Of a DNA stretch of 38,544 bases, positions 13,383 to 20,443 are shown one piece after another (the first letter of the stretch is position 1; each line of letters starts with the position of its first letter). The notes under the pieces are model-generated. The model worked only from the letters and a program-made list of their open reading frames with translations. It made no database searches and was not told the origin of the DNA. The translations under genes were made by a program, and so were the position numbers. The DNA is from a virus, in IMG/VR virus record IMGVR_UViG_3300027896_000103, positions 1-38,544 of that record. One strand, given 5' to 3'.

Positions 13383-14245
13383 TGTATGGTGTTGTTTATT
13401 TAACAACTAATTTAATTAATGGTAAACAATATGTAGGTCAACACAAACATAATTCAAGTAATAAATATTACCGAGGAGGTGGGACGGTTTTGCATCGAGC
13501 ATGGAAAAAGTATGGCAAAGATAATTTTTCTTTTGATATATTGGAAGAAGCAGATAGTTTCGAAGTTCTTAATGCGGCCGAGAAGCGATGGATTGCTGTT
13601 TTAGAAACTAAAGCGCCTTGTGGATATAATTTAACGGAGGGCGGCGATGGCACCGTAGGATATGTACCGTCGATTGCAGCTCGTCGAAAAATGTCGAATA
13701 AACTAATGGGTAATAAGCATACTAAGGGACAGAAGCGATCCGTGGAGCAGCGGCAACACATGTCGGACGCACAAAAAAATCATATTGCTTACAACAAAGG
13801 ACTTCCTTGTTCTGCGGCTCAAAAACAATCTATTTCCGAAAAGCTAAAAGGCCGTATTCCTTGGAACAAAGGTAAATTGGGTTGTTTTTCGGAGGATACT
13901 CTTAAGGCTATGTCCAATAGTCATAAAGGGATTTCTCCGGTCAATAAGGGTATTAAAGGCATTGTACATTTATGGAGTTCTGAGCGTCCTAATCCCGCCC
14001 AAGGGAAAAAGAGATCCGCAGAATCTATTCGTAAACAGAAAGAGCATTCACAAGGACGAGTTTTTTCAGAAGAACATCGGCGGCATTTATCTGAGGCGGG
14101 TTGTGGTCGTCATTTATATGATTCTAATCATCCTAATCCACAAAAAGGTAAATTAAAACACTCGATAGAAACTCGTTTAAAGATGTCACAAATTCGAAAA
14201 GGTAAAACCCCATGTAAAGGGGCTATTATAAAGGAATCCGAATGA
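13382..14245 (+). CDS. Second GIY-YIG homing endonuclease
   Basis: A 287-aa protein. The nuclease domain has VVYLTT (4-9), YVGQH (17-21), a likely catalytic glutamate in AEKRWI and GYNLTEGGDG. Then come NUMOD3-like repeats (SVEQRQHMSDAQ, SIETRLKMSQIRKG) mixed with repeated W/YNKGK and NPAQGKKR-type segments that probably wrap DNA. It is clearly paralogous to the endonuclease at 6541, but its C-terminal repeats have diverged, so it likely cuts a different site. It has no promoter or hairpin of its own: it uses GAGGAG inside the end of the MuF gene and a 1-bp stop/start overlap. It splits the usual MuF-protease order of the head operon. Confidence 0.88.
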   Translation: MYGVVYLTTNLINGKQYVGQHKHNSSNKYYRGGGTVLHRAWKKYGKDNFSFDILEEADSFEVLNAAEKRWIAVLETKAPCGYNLTEGGDGTVGYVPSIAARRKMSNKLMGNKHTKGQKRSVEQRQHMSDAQKNHIAYNKGLPCSAAQKQSISEKLKGRIPWNKGKLGCFSEDTLKAMSNSHKGISPVNKGIKGIVHLWSSERPNPAQGKKRSAESIRKQKEHSQGRVFSEEHRRHLSEAGCGRHLYDSNHPNPQKGKLKHSIETRLKMSQIRKGKTPCKGAIIKESE

Positions 14246-14445
14246 GTAAAATTTGCGATAAACACATTATCTTGACTAAATCAAACAAGTGTACGTGTTA
14301 TCAAATGTCGGATTATGCTCATTGTTATAGGTGCGGGAACCTGATTTGTGCTCACTGTAACGATGCTGGATTTTTGTGTCCGGCGTGTGAGATTGGATTT
14401 ACGCAAGCTAAACGTGTTTTTGGACTTGAGGAAGAACCGCGTTGA
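14242..14445 (+). CDS. Cysteine-rich zinc-binding protein
   Basis: A 67-aa protein with Cys/His spaced as in a B-box or double zinc ribbon: CDKH (5-8), CTC (17-19), then CYRCGNLICAHC and CPAC. Two zinc sites are likely. It overlaps the endonuclease stop by 4 bp (ATGA) and the next gene by 4 bp (TTGA), so it is translated as part of the same chain. It resembles no named family known to me; adaptor or nucleic-acid-binding roles are possible. Confidence 0.6.
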   Translation: MSKICDKHIILTKSNKCTCYQMSDYAHCYRCGNLICAHCNDAGFLCPACEIGFTQAKRVFGLEEEPR

Positions 14446-14825
14446 AAAAAATCACGGAAGCAACAGCTAAAAAACTTTTAAAAGAATATTTCACAAATCC
14501 GTCTAATTTTCCACATCCATGGAGTCATTCAAAACTTATTGATATCATAACTGAACGTAGTTTGTGGATGATTGATGAACGAGTTGTTCTTGAGCCGATA
14601 ATAGATGATGTGTTACAACAACATCCAAACGAAACGGCAAAATATAAAGCCGGTAAAACTGCATTATTGGGATTTTTTATCGGTTGTGTTATGAAGGCTA
14701 CTAATGATTGTGCTCAACCCGAGGAAACGAAGGCTTTGCTGCTGGAGAAACTCGATAAAATTCGGGAATATTCGCTAGCGGAAGTATGTCATGTGGCGAA
14801 AATAACGTTAAAGGCAGAACCATGA
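14442..14825 (+). CDS. Stand-alone GatB/YqeY-domain protein
   Basis: A 127-aa protein that closely follows the C-terminal GatB/YqeY domain of the Asp/Glu-tRNA amidotransferase subunit GatB. Matching parts are ITEATAKKLLKEYF (4-17, as in GIS.KTAKEV.EEM), VLEPIIDDVLQQHP (49-62, as in LE.IVDEVL.ENP), KYKAGK (67-72), LLGFFIGCVMKAT (75-87, as in LGFLVGQVMKAT) and ETKALLLEKL (95-104). In GatB this domain contacts the tRNA. Here there is no catalytic domain. The start is TTG at 14442 inside the previous stop (TTGA). It ends in an ATGA overlap with the secreted-protein gene. It may bind host tRNA or the host amidotransferase; the resemblance is strong by eye, the role is inference. Confidence 0.75.
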   Translation: MKKITEATAKKLLKEYFTNPSNFPHPWSHSKLIDIITERSLWMIDERVVLEPIIDDVLQQHPNETAKYKAGKTALLGFFIGCVMKATNDCAQPEETKALLLEKLDKIREYSLAEVCHVAKITLKAEP

Positions 14826-15217
14826 AAAATATAGTGTTACTTATATTCGTGTTTGTATTTGCTTGTTACGCATTTAACCATTGTAAATCGATGTCGGTTC
14901 ACGCGGCTGATTTCAAGTCAAAGTGTAATTTTGAAACAAAGATAATTGAGCAGGTTCGACATGATATGATATCAGAGAAGTCTGTAGACATTGAGGGTGT
15001 TGATCAGGTTCAGATAGAAAGCGTCATTATTCGATCAATTACTTGTATTGAAGATGGATCGATTGCTTATTTTATATCTACGTTTTCGGGGTTTGTAAAC
15101 GGAACATGCGTGCGAGTTCAATTATGGACGGCGCTTGCGGTGCAGGGAAGCGAGATTGAAATTTTTGGTATGGGTGCGTTATCGGGCGAACGATGTACGG
15201 ATCGATCATCGACGTAA
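14822..15217 (+). CDS. Secreted or periplasmic protein with signal peptide
   Basis: A 131-aa protein. Residues 1-20 (MKNIVLLIFVFVFACYAFNH) form a signal peptide or membrane anchor with a basic N-end. The remainder has four cysteines beyond the signal (CNFE, SITCIED, GTCVRV, GERC), which suggests disulphides and a location outside the cytoplasm. No family is recognised. The ATG at 14822 overlaps the previous stop by 4 bp. An export-directed gene inside the head operon suggests a moron or a host-envelope effector such as superinfection exclusion. Confidence 0.55.
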   Translation: MKNIVLLIFVFVFACYAFNHCKSMSVHAADFKSKCNFETKIIEQVRHDMISEKSVDIEGVDQVQIESVIIRSITCIEDGSIAYFISTFSGFVNGTCVRVQLWTALAVQGSEIEIFGMGALSGERCTDRSST

Positions 15218-15280
15218 AAATTTTTAGATGTGCTGTGACTGGTATAAATGCCCTTCGGCTTTATAATTATAGCAGGATTA

Positions 15281-15343
15281 TTGACTAATGTCAATTTTTA
15301 AATTAATTTTTCTTGAACAAAAGTCGTTTTGGGTTTAGGTTAA
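15281..15343 (+). promoter_or_regulatory. Tandem promoter region with structural motif, copy 3
   Basis: ATTTTTCTTG (15306-15315), 20 nt, then TAGGTTAA (15336-15343) matches the motif at 4742 and 10382 and reads as TTGAAC-N17-TAGGTT. Overlapping it upstream is TTGACT (15281-15286)-N17-TAATTT (15304-15309), a second sigma-70-like promoter, and the -35 lies in an inverted repeat TTGAC-N4-GTCAA (15281-15294). A small GCC/GGC stem at about 15250-15259 precedes them. The region 15218-15388 holds no gene. Confidence 0.6.
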
Positions 15344-15388
15344 GAGAGTGACAGTAAAAATCCCTCGAAAATTTTTAGGAGTTTAAAT

Positions 15389-16183
15389 ATGGAGCATATT
15401 GAGACCGTATCAAAGGCGCAATGGACGGGTAGTTACATTAATGATTTGCCTGATAATTCATTCGCTTACATTGAATCAGGTGGAGAGAAAAAGGATGGCA
15501 AAACGGAACCTAGATCTCTTCGGCACGGTCCTTACAAAGACGCTTCGGGCAAAGTTGATTTGTCACATGTGCGAAATTTACTTGCGCGCCTAAATCAAAT
15601 AAAAGGGCTTCCGGCAGATGAGGAAACTAAAATTCGAGCGAGAATGGAAAAACTGTTAGGTGAAAAAACAGAAAAATCGTCTGGTGGTTCTCATATTATA
15701 AAATCCAATGAATCAAAGCATATTATTTATTCTGTGATCATGGATTCATATGTTAATGGCAATGGGACTAGTTACCAACCTGATATACAGAATGATGTTA
15801 TTCCTCCGGCCGAAATTGAAAAAGCGGCCCATGCTTTTTTACAAACTAAACGCGAGATTCGAAACACACATGGGGGTAATCCTTCTGAAGGTAGTTATCC
15901 TGTTGAATCGTGGCTTGTTCCGTATGAAAGTGTTGTTGAATATCAAAAAGCAATGCTTGGCGAAGATCATCGTGTTTTGTGTACGCCATTCGGTTCGGAT
16001 ATTTTGCACTCGGGCGCATGGGTTATGGGAATTCATTTGAATGATACCGATTGGCAAGATTATAAAGATGGAAAAATAACTGCGGTAAGTCCTGGCGGTA
16101 CGGGTGTTCGAAAAGCGGCTACCGATAAGGATTTTCCTGTTGTTGAATTTGTAAACGTATCTTTTGGCAATGAGGGAGTCTAG
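15389..16183 (+). CDS. XkdF-like prohead protease
   Basis: A 264-aa protein. Residues about 10-95 are an N-terminal domain common in such proteins (NDLPDNSFAYIESGGEKKDG, then PRSLRHGPYKDASG and HVRNLLARLNQI). Residues about 110-260 follow the XkdF-type phage serine protease: VIPPAEIEKAAHAFLQ, a histidine in RNTHGG, YPVESWLVPYE and HSGAWVMGIHLND with the likely nucleophile serine, then a DGKITAVSPGG segment. It would mature the scaffold and capsid proteins during head assembly. AGGAG lies 8 nt before the ATG. The scaffold gene follows directly. Confidence 0.75.
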   Translation: MEHIETVSKAQWTGSYINDLPDNSFAYIESGGEKKDGKTEPRSLRHGPYKDASGKVDLSHVRNLLARLNQIKGLPADEETKIRARMEKLLGEKTEKSSGGSHIIKSNESKHIIYSVIMDSYVNGNGTSYQPDIQNDVIPPAEIEKAAHAFLQTKREIRNTHGGNPSEGSYPVESWLVPYESVVEYQKAMLGEDHRVLCTPFGSDILHSGAWVMGIHLNDTDWQDYKDGKITAVSPGGTGVRKAATDKDFPVVEFVNVSFGNEGV

Positions 16184-16185
16184 GT

Positions 16186-16887
16186 ATGGCATCCCAAACT
16201 ATAAACATTTTAAAAGACATGGGCATTGGCCACATCGCTTTAGTATTTGACGGAGCGAATGAAAAAACAGTGGCATTGGAAAAGTCTGCAAATCAGGATA
16301 ACGAACGCGGCGATCAACCTGATCCCGCTATTGAGGAGAGGATTATGGCAGAGGAAAATACTGTAATGAAAGAAAAAATCGAAGCGGTTGAGAAATCCGC
16401 TAATGCAAAGATTGAGGCTGTACAGAAGGCGGCTACTGAGGCTCTTGAGACTTTAAAGAAAGCGCATGATGTTGAAAAAGCGGCTCAAGATAAAGTTATT
16501 CAGGACATGAAGGATGCCAAGGCATTGGATGGATGGGTGCAGAAATCGACAACGGATCTTTCACATTATCCGGGTAAAAATGCGGCTGAATTAGGTAAAA
16601 TGCTTTGTGATCTCGAAAAGATTAGTCCTGAGACGGCTAAGACTACATTTGAGACGATGAAATCCGCGTCAGATAGTCTTAAGGCGTCTGATATGCTGAA
16701 AGCGGTCGGTAGTTCGGCTTCGGGTATGGTTGGTTCGGCTCTTGACAAAATCAACGTCCTTGTTGATGGTGTTGTGGCCAAGAGCGCAGATGTTAGTCGA
16801 GAGAAAGCATTTGTACAGATAATTACTAAAAATCCGGCTTTGTACCGTGAATATTTGAACGAACACCCGGAACAAATCAAAGGATAA
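16186..16887 (+). CDS. Capsid scaffolding protein
   Basis: A 233-aa protein. Residues about 50-110 are a long Ala/Lys/Glu coiled coil (KEKIEAVEKSANAKIEAVQK, ATEALETLKKAHDVEKAAQD). The flanks are helical, and the C-terminus has FVQIITKNPALYREYLNEHP. The coiled coil, the place between protease and capsid genes, and the low-complexity charge fit an assembly scaffold that shapes the procapsid and is removed by the protease. A GGTATGG start lies 2 nt after the protease stop. Confidence 0.65.
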   Translation: MASQTINILKDMGIGHIALVFDGANEKTVALEKSANQDNERGDQPDPAIEERIMAEENTVMKEKIEAVEKSANAKIEAVQKAATEALETLKKAHDVEKAAQDKVIQDMKDAKALDGWVQKSTTDLSHYPGKNAAELGKMLCDLEKISPETAKTTFETMKSASDSLKASDMLKAVGSSASGMVGSALDKINVLVDGVVAKSADVSREKAFVQIITKNPALYREYLNEHPEQIKG

Positions 16888-16906
16888 GAAATAAGGAGTA
16901 ATTTCA

Positions 16907-17350
16907 ATGGCTTACGAGCTATATCAAGAGGTTTTGCCGGGAGCAGCCGCTTCAGCGGTAGGCTGTACTGGCAGTGCGACCGATCCAACGGTCGGTAAAT
17001 ATAAGTTTGTGTTTATTTCGGTGACAGCTGATTCAACCCTGGGACAAATTAAAGTTAATGCTACGGCCGGTGCGCCGTGTGTTGGCGTATTAGTCGATAG
17101 TCCGGTAGCGCAAGGTGTAGGATGCACGGTTGTAACGCGCGGGGCGGTTAAGATGATTACTGGCGGGACATTTACCGCCGGTCAACCAATTATGTCAGAC
17201 GGCAATGGTTTGGCTGTTGTGGCTACCCAAGGCGCATCTGATACAGAAAATTATGTTATGGGTACCGCTCGGGAAACGTGTGCATACACCGGCAATATCG
17301 TAACCATTTCTCTTGTCGGCCAGGGCTACTGGTCCAAGAGTGCAGCGTAA
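16907..17350 (+). CDS. Head decoration protein (DUF2190-like)
   Basis: A 147-aa, small, beta-rich, Gly/Val/Thr-rich protein of the type that sits next to the capsid gene: GAPCVGVLVDSPVAQGVGCT, VVTRGAVKMITGG, TAGQPIMSDGNGLAVVA and GTARETC. This order is typical of DUF2190-like decoration or cement proteins that stabilise the capsid shell. The ribosome site AAGGAG lies 9 nt upstream of the ATG. Confidence 0.7.
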   Translation: MAYELYQEVLPGAAASAVGCTGSATDPTVGKYKFVFISVTADSTLGQIKVNATAGAPCVGVLVDSPVAQGVGCTVVTRGAVKMITGGTFTAGQPIMSDGNGLAVVATQGASDTENYVMGTARETCAYTGNIVTISLVGQGYWSKSAA

Positions 17351-17365
17351 GAAAGGAGTTAACAC

Positions 17366-18340
17366 ATGCAACCTACTGCTAGTGATGTCCACGTAAATGC
17401 AGTGCTGACTCAATTCAGCATCGCTTTTTTACAAGACCAAAGTGAATTTATTGCGGATAAAGTGTTTCCGAACGTTCCTGTGGCAAAGCAAACAGATCGT
17501 TATTTGACATATCCTAAAGGACAATGGTTTAGAACTGAGGCTAAACAGCGCGGTTTAAGTCAAGAATCAGTTGGGTCCGGGTATGATATCGATACCACCA
17601 ATACTTATGCTTGTGTTGTTCGGGCATTACATAAGGATATTGACGATCAAATTAGATCAAATGCCGATCAATTTATTAATCTCGACATGAGTGCAACCGA
17701 ATTTGTGACTCGTGGCCTTATGCTTCGAAAAGAATTGGATTTCATGACCAATTTCTTTTCGACGAGTGCCGGTCCTTATAAATGGACTGGTTCGACAACG
17801 GGTTTTGACTTGGTAGCAAGTCCCTTGTGGAGCACAACGTCTACACCTATTAAGGACATCCGTACTCAGATAAATAGCATTCATAAAAAGACCGGCTTCA
17901 AGCCAAATACGTTGGTTCTTAGTGAGCCGGTATGGATTCAGATTCAAGATAATGCCGACTTTATCAATCGTATTCAAGTTACACAATTGCGTGTTATGAC
18001 AACTGATATTTTGGCGCGTGTACTTGGTTTGGATCGTGTTCTTGTGGCGGGTGCGGTTGTAAATTCGGCTACTGAGTTGAATGCTACATTGTCAATGGAT
18101 TTTGCGGCTGGTAACTACGCTCTGCTTTGTTACTCGGCTCCAAGTCCTAGTTTGCTGATGCCGTCCGCTGGCTACACGTTCTCATGGACTGATTACCTTG
18201 GCGCCAGCCAGAACGGTATGCGTATGCTTCGGTTTAGAATGGATGCAATAAGATCAGATCGCATTGAGGGCGAGGCTGCGTACGACTTAAAGTTAATAGC
18301 CCCGGAATTAGGTGCGTTTTGGGCCACCTGTATCGCATAA
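17366..18340 (+). CDS. Major capsid protein
   Basis: A 324-aa protein. The N-terminus (VLTQFSIAFLQDQSEFIADK, then VFPNVPVAKQTDRYLTYPKG) and the core with IRTQINSIHKKTGFKPNTLV, LSEPVWIQI and a C-terminal strand region are typical of HK97-fold capsid proteins in phages with DUF2190 decoration proteins. It has the strongest ribosome site in the head operon (AGAAAGGAG, 8 nt before the ATG), fitting a protein needed in hundreds of copies. No N-terminal delta domain is obvious, which agrees with a separate scaffold. Confidence 0.85.
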   Translation: MQPTASDVHVNAVLTQFSIAFLQDQSEFIADKVFPNVPVAKQTDRYLTYPKGQWFRTEAKQRGLSQESVGSGYDIDTTNTYACVVRALHKDIDDQIRSNADQFINLDMSATEFVTRGLMLRKELDFMTNFFSTSAGPYKWTGSTTGFDLVASPLWSTTSTPIKDIRTQINSIHKKTGFKPNTLVLSEPVWIQIQDNADFINRIQVTQLRVMTTDILARVLGLDRVLVAGAVVNSATELNATLSMDFAAGNYALLCYSAPSPSLLMPSAGYTFSWTDYLGASQNGMRMLRFRMDAIRSDRIEGEAAYDLKLIAPELGAFWATCIA

Positions 18341-18357
18341 TATCAAGGAGTTAGCCG

Positions 18358-18582
18358 ATGTCTTGGATTTGCTTAAAATCATGTCAATTGCAGTTTGGAA
18401 GTAAACTAGTTGACTACATCGGCGGCGAATCCATTTCGGATGAAGATGTTGGTTTGATCAACCGCCAGAGTCTCTGTTCTCTGTTACAAGGAAACTACAT
18501 AAGTTTCGTGGGCGAATATCCCAAAAAACTTGCAGCAGCATTAGACTCTGGCGGTTTTTCTACTAAGAAGAGTAAAAAATGA
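18358..18582 (+). CDS. Hypothetical small protein after capsid
   Basis: A 74-aa protein (MSWICLKSCQLQFGSKLVDY) with a basic end (FSTKKSKK). AAGGAG lies 8 nt before the ATG, and its stop overlaps the connector gene (ATGA). The position between capsid and head-tail connector suggests a minor head or neck component. No family is recognised. Confidence 0.55.
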   Translation: MSWICLKSCQLQFGSKLVDYIGGESISDEDVGLINRQSLCSLLQGNYISFVGEYPKKLAAALDSGGFSTKKSKK

Positions 18583-19040
18583 CCTGGAACTACAGCGGTA
18601 ATCCATCCGACAGTGTTCTTATGGAAGTACGTTTTTTAGCGGGTGACACAAATATTCACGATCAACTTATACAGGACGAAGAGATTTTATACTGTACCGA
18701 TATGTGGAGCGATCCAATATTGGCAGCGGCACTTGCGTGTTTTACACTAGCAACAAAATTCGCGCGGAAAGCCGACGCATCTATGGGCGATCAACAAGAA
18801 TCTGCTTCTCAACGTTCTAAGCAGTTTATGGAGTTGGCAAAAGAGTTAGATAAAGATGGTATAACTCGTGGGGTTGGTCATAACGTATTGCCTTCATTCG
18901 GCGGTTTGACTCTTTCGGGTAAAGATGCACTAGATGCTGACATCGATGCAACTCAACCCGCTTTTAAACGAAGTCGAGACGAAATTCCGGTTATGCCAAG
19001 AGACGGCGGAAATATGAATCCGTTGATTAGACATTCATGA
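18579..19040 (+). CDS. Head-tail connector (gp6-like adaptor)
   Basis: A 153-aa protein. The start NPSDSVLMEVRFLAGDTNIH, followed by QLIQDEEILY, is the usual opening of phage head-tail adaptors, which read as RFLIGDT....LLSDEEI. A helical stretch (ILAAALACFTLATKFARKAD) follows, with a flexible C-terminus. It should bind below the portal ring. It overlaps both neighbours by 4 bp. Confidence 0.7.
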   Translation: MTWNYSGNPSDSVLMEVRFLAGDTNIHDQLIQDEEILYCTDMWSDPILAAALACFTLATKFARKADASMGDQQESASQRSKQFMELAKELDKDGITRGVGHNVLPSFGGLTLSGKDALDADIDATQPAFKRSRDEIPVMPRDGGNMNPLIRHS

Positions 19041-19522
19041 ATGAGTTTATTGTAAAAGACAAAGGCTGGAACCGAGTACGGGCGTTGTTAAGCGAATATA
19101 ACGTAGGCGCGGGCGCTAAGGTTGGTATACAGGGGCCGAAGGGTAAAGAAACGCATGAGGATGGTGTAACAAATATTATGTTGGCAATTGTTCATGAATT
19201 TGGATATCCCGAAGGCAACATACCAGAACGTTCGTTTATTCGCGCTACTTTTGATGCTAATGAAAAAGAATATCAGGAAGAGATAAATCGAATTGGCAAA
19301 GATGTGTACGGCGATAAGCCCGTTCGAGCCGCTATGCGAATGCTTGGTGAGAAATTTCGACAGCATATTATAGCAACGATTGAAGCGGGTATTCCTCCTC
19401 CGCTTGCCGATGCTACAGCCGAACGACGACTAAAAGGTGGCCAGGATAATACACCTTTATGGGATACTGGACAATTGGTTGCTAGTATTTCAGTTGTAGT
19501 TACTAAGGTTAAGGCTCAGTGA
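19037..19522 (+). CDS. Neck / virion morphogenesis protein (HK97 gp10-like)
   Basis: A 161-aa protein containing AIVHEFGYPEGNIPERSFIR (about 51-70), the diagnostic HEFG...IPERSF[IL]R motif of tail-completion and gp10-like proteins, and LWDTGQLVASISVVV near the C-terminus (L.DTGQL..SI). It acts in joining head to tail or finishing the tail tip. It has a 4-bp overlap with the connector. Confidence 0.75.
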   Translation: MNEFIVKDKGWNRVRALLSEYNVGAGAKVGIQGPKGKETHEDGVTNIMLAIVHEFGYPEGNIPERSFIRATFDANEKEYQEEINRIGKDVYGDKPVRAAMRMLGEKFRQHIIATIEAGIPPPLADATAERRLKGGQDNTPLWDTGQLVASISVVVTKVKAQ

Positions 19523-19905
19523 TGCTCTTAGGCGAATTCATGACATCGCGCGCTTTAATGCAGTTTGCTCGACCTCTAGTGGTCAAGCGCGCGCCTATGG
19601 GAGCATATGATAATCAAGGTAAGTATATCGCACAACTTCCACAGATGATGCAAATTATGGCCGTGGTTCAACCTTTGCAGGGCCAAGAATTGCAGTTGGT
19701 TGAAGAGGGCGCGCGCACGAGCAACACCATAAAGCTTTATACGGATACGGAATTACGAACGGTTGATGTGAATAAACAAATTGATGCTGATCGCGTGATA
19801 TTTAATCAACGAGAATATCAAGTATTTCGCGTTGAAGATTGGTCGGCGGGTGGGTATTGGAAAGCATATTGTAGTGAGGTTTTGAGTGACGGTTTACCCC
19901 ATTGA
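19522..19905 (+). CDS. Head closure / neck protein
   Basis: A 127-aa beta-rich protein in the head-completion position, between gp10-like and tail-terminator genes. It contains RPLVVKRAPMGAYDNQGKYI, IMAVVQPLQGQELQLVEEG, IKLYTDTELRTVD and YQVFRVEDWSAGGYWKAYCS, matching the layout of small SH3-like head closure proteins. The start is ATG 19522 or GTG 19519, both in the previous stop. It overlaps the next gene by 20 bp. Confidence 0.6.
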   Translation: MLLGEFMTSRALMQFARPLVVKRAPMGAYDNQGKYIAQLPQMMQIMAVVQPLQGQELQLVEEGARTSNTIKLYTDTELRTVDVNKQIDADRVIFNQREYQVFRVEDWSAGGYWKAYCSEVLSDGLPH

Positions 19906-20428
19906 CATAGCAGAATTTGAAGATTGTATTCAAGATTGGTTTGCACAAGCAACCGGATTGCTTACGATATGGCGACAACAGGGTCGAATTCAACCAAAGC
20001 TTCCTTATGCTGGTTTGCATACAATTAGCGGTCCGCAAGCGTTAGCTCCTCAATGGGAATTACGGCGTACTACAGATTTGACACGTCCATTAGGAAAAGA
20101 AATAGAAATTGAATATTGTGTTCCCGCAAAATTTGATATATCATGTCAAATTTACGCCCCGCCAGATTTTGATGATCACGGAACAATGTGTAAAGCCATG
20201 GCTGCATTATCAACAATTTCGCAGCAAGAAAAATTTCATGCAAAAAATATTGCGATGGTAAATTACTCTCCAATACGTTGCATAGCTATTCCAGTGAATT
20301 TGGAATATCAGGCACGTGTAAATATGGATGTAGTTTTTTTAGCGTCGCTTTCAATAAAAGAATATACCGGGTATATTTCGTCTGTTGAATGTACGTCGGA
20401 TAGTTTACAAATAGATGTTGAAATATAA
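19886..20428 (+). CDS. Tail terminator-like neck protein
   Basis: A 180-aa protein. The opening FEDCIQDWFAQATGLLTIWR, then QQGRIQPKLPYAGLHTISGP, is typical of phage neck terminator proteins (W...ATGL.VIW..Q..P.LPY). These cap the tail tube and join it to the neck. The start is GTG at 19886 with GAGG upstream, 20 bp inside the previous gene. The sheath gene follows after 15 bp. Confidence 0.7.
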   Translation: MTVYPIDIAEFEDCIQDWFAQATGLLTIWRQQGRIQPKLPYAGLHTISGPQALAPQWELRRTTDLTRPLGKEIEIEYCVPAKFDISCQIYAPPDFDDHGTMCKAMAALSTISQQEKFHAKNIAMVNYSPIRCIAIPVNLEYQARVNMDVVFLASLSIKEYTGYISSVECTSDSLQIDVEI

Positions 20429-20443
20429 CAAAGGAGTTTTTCT

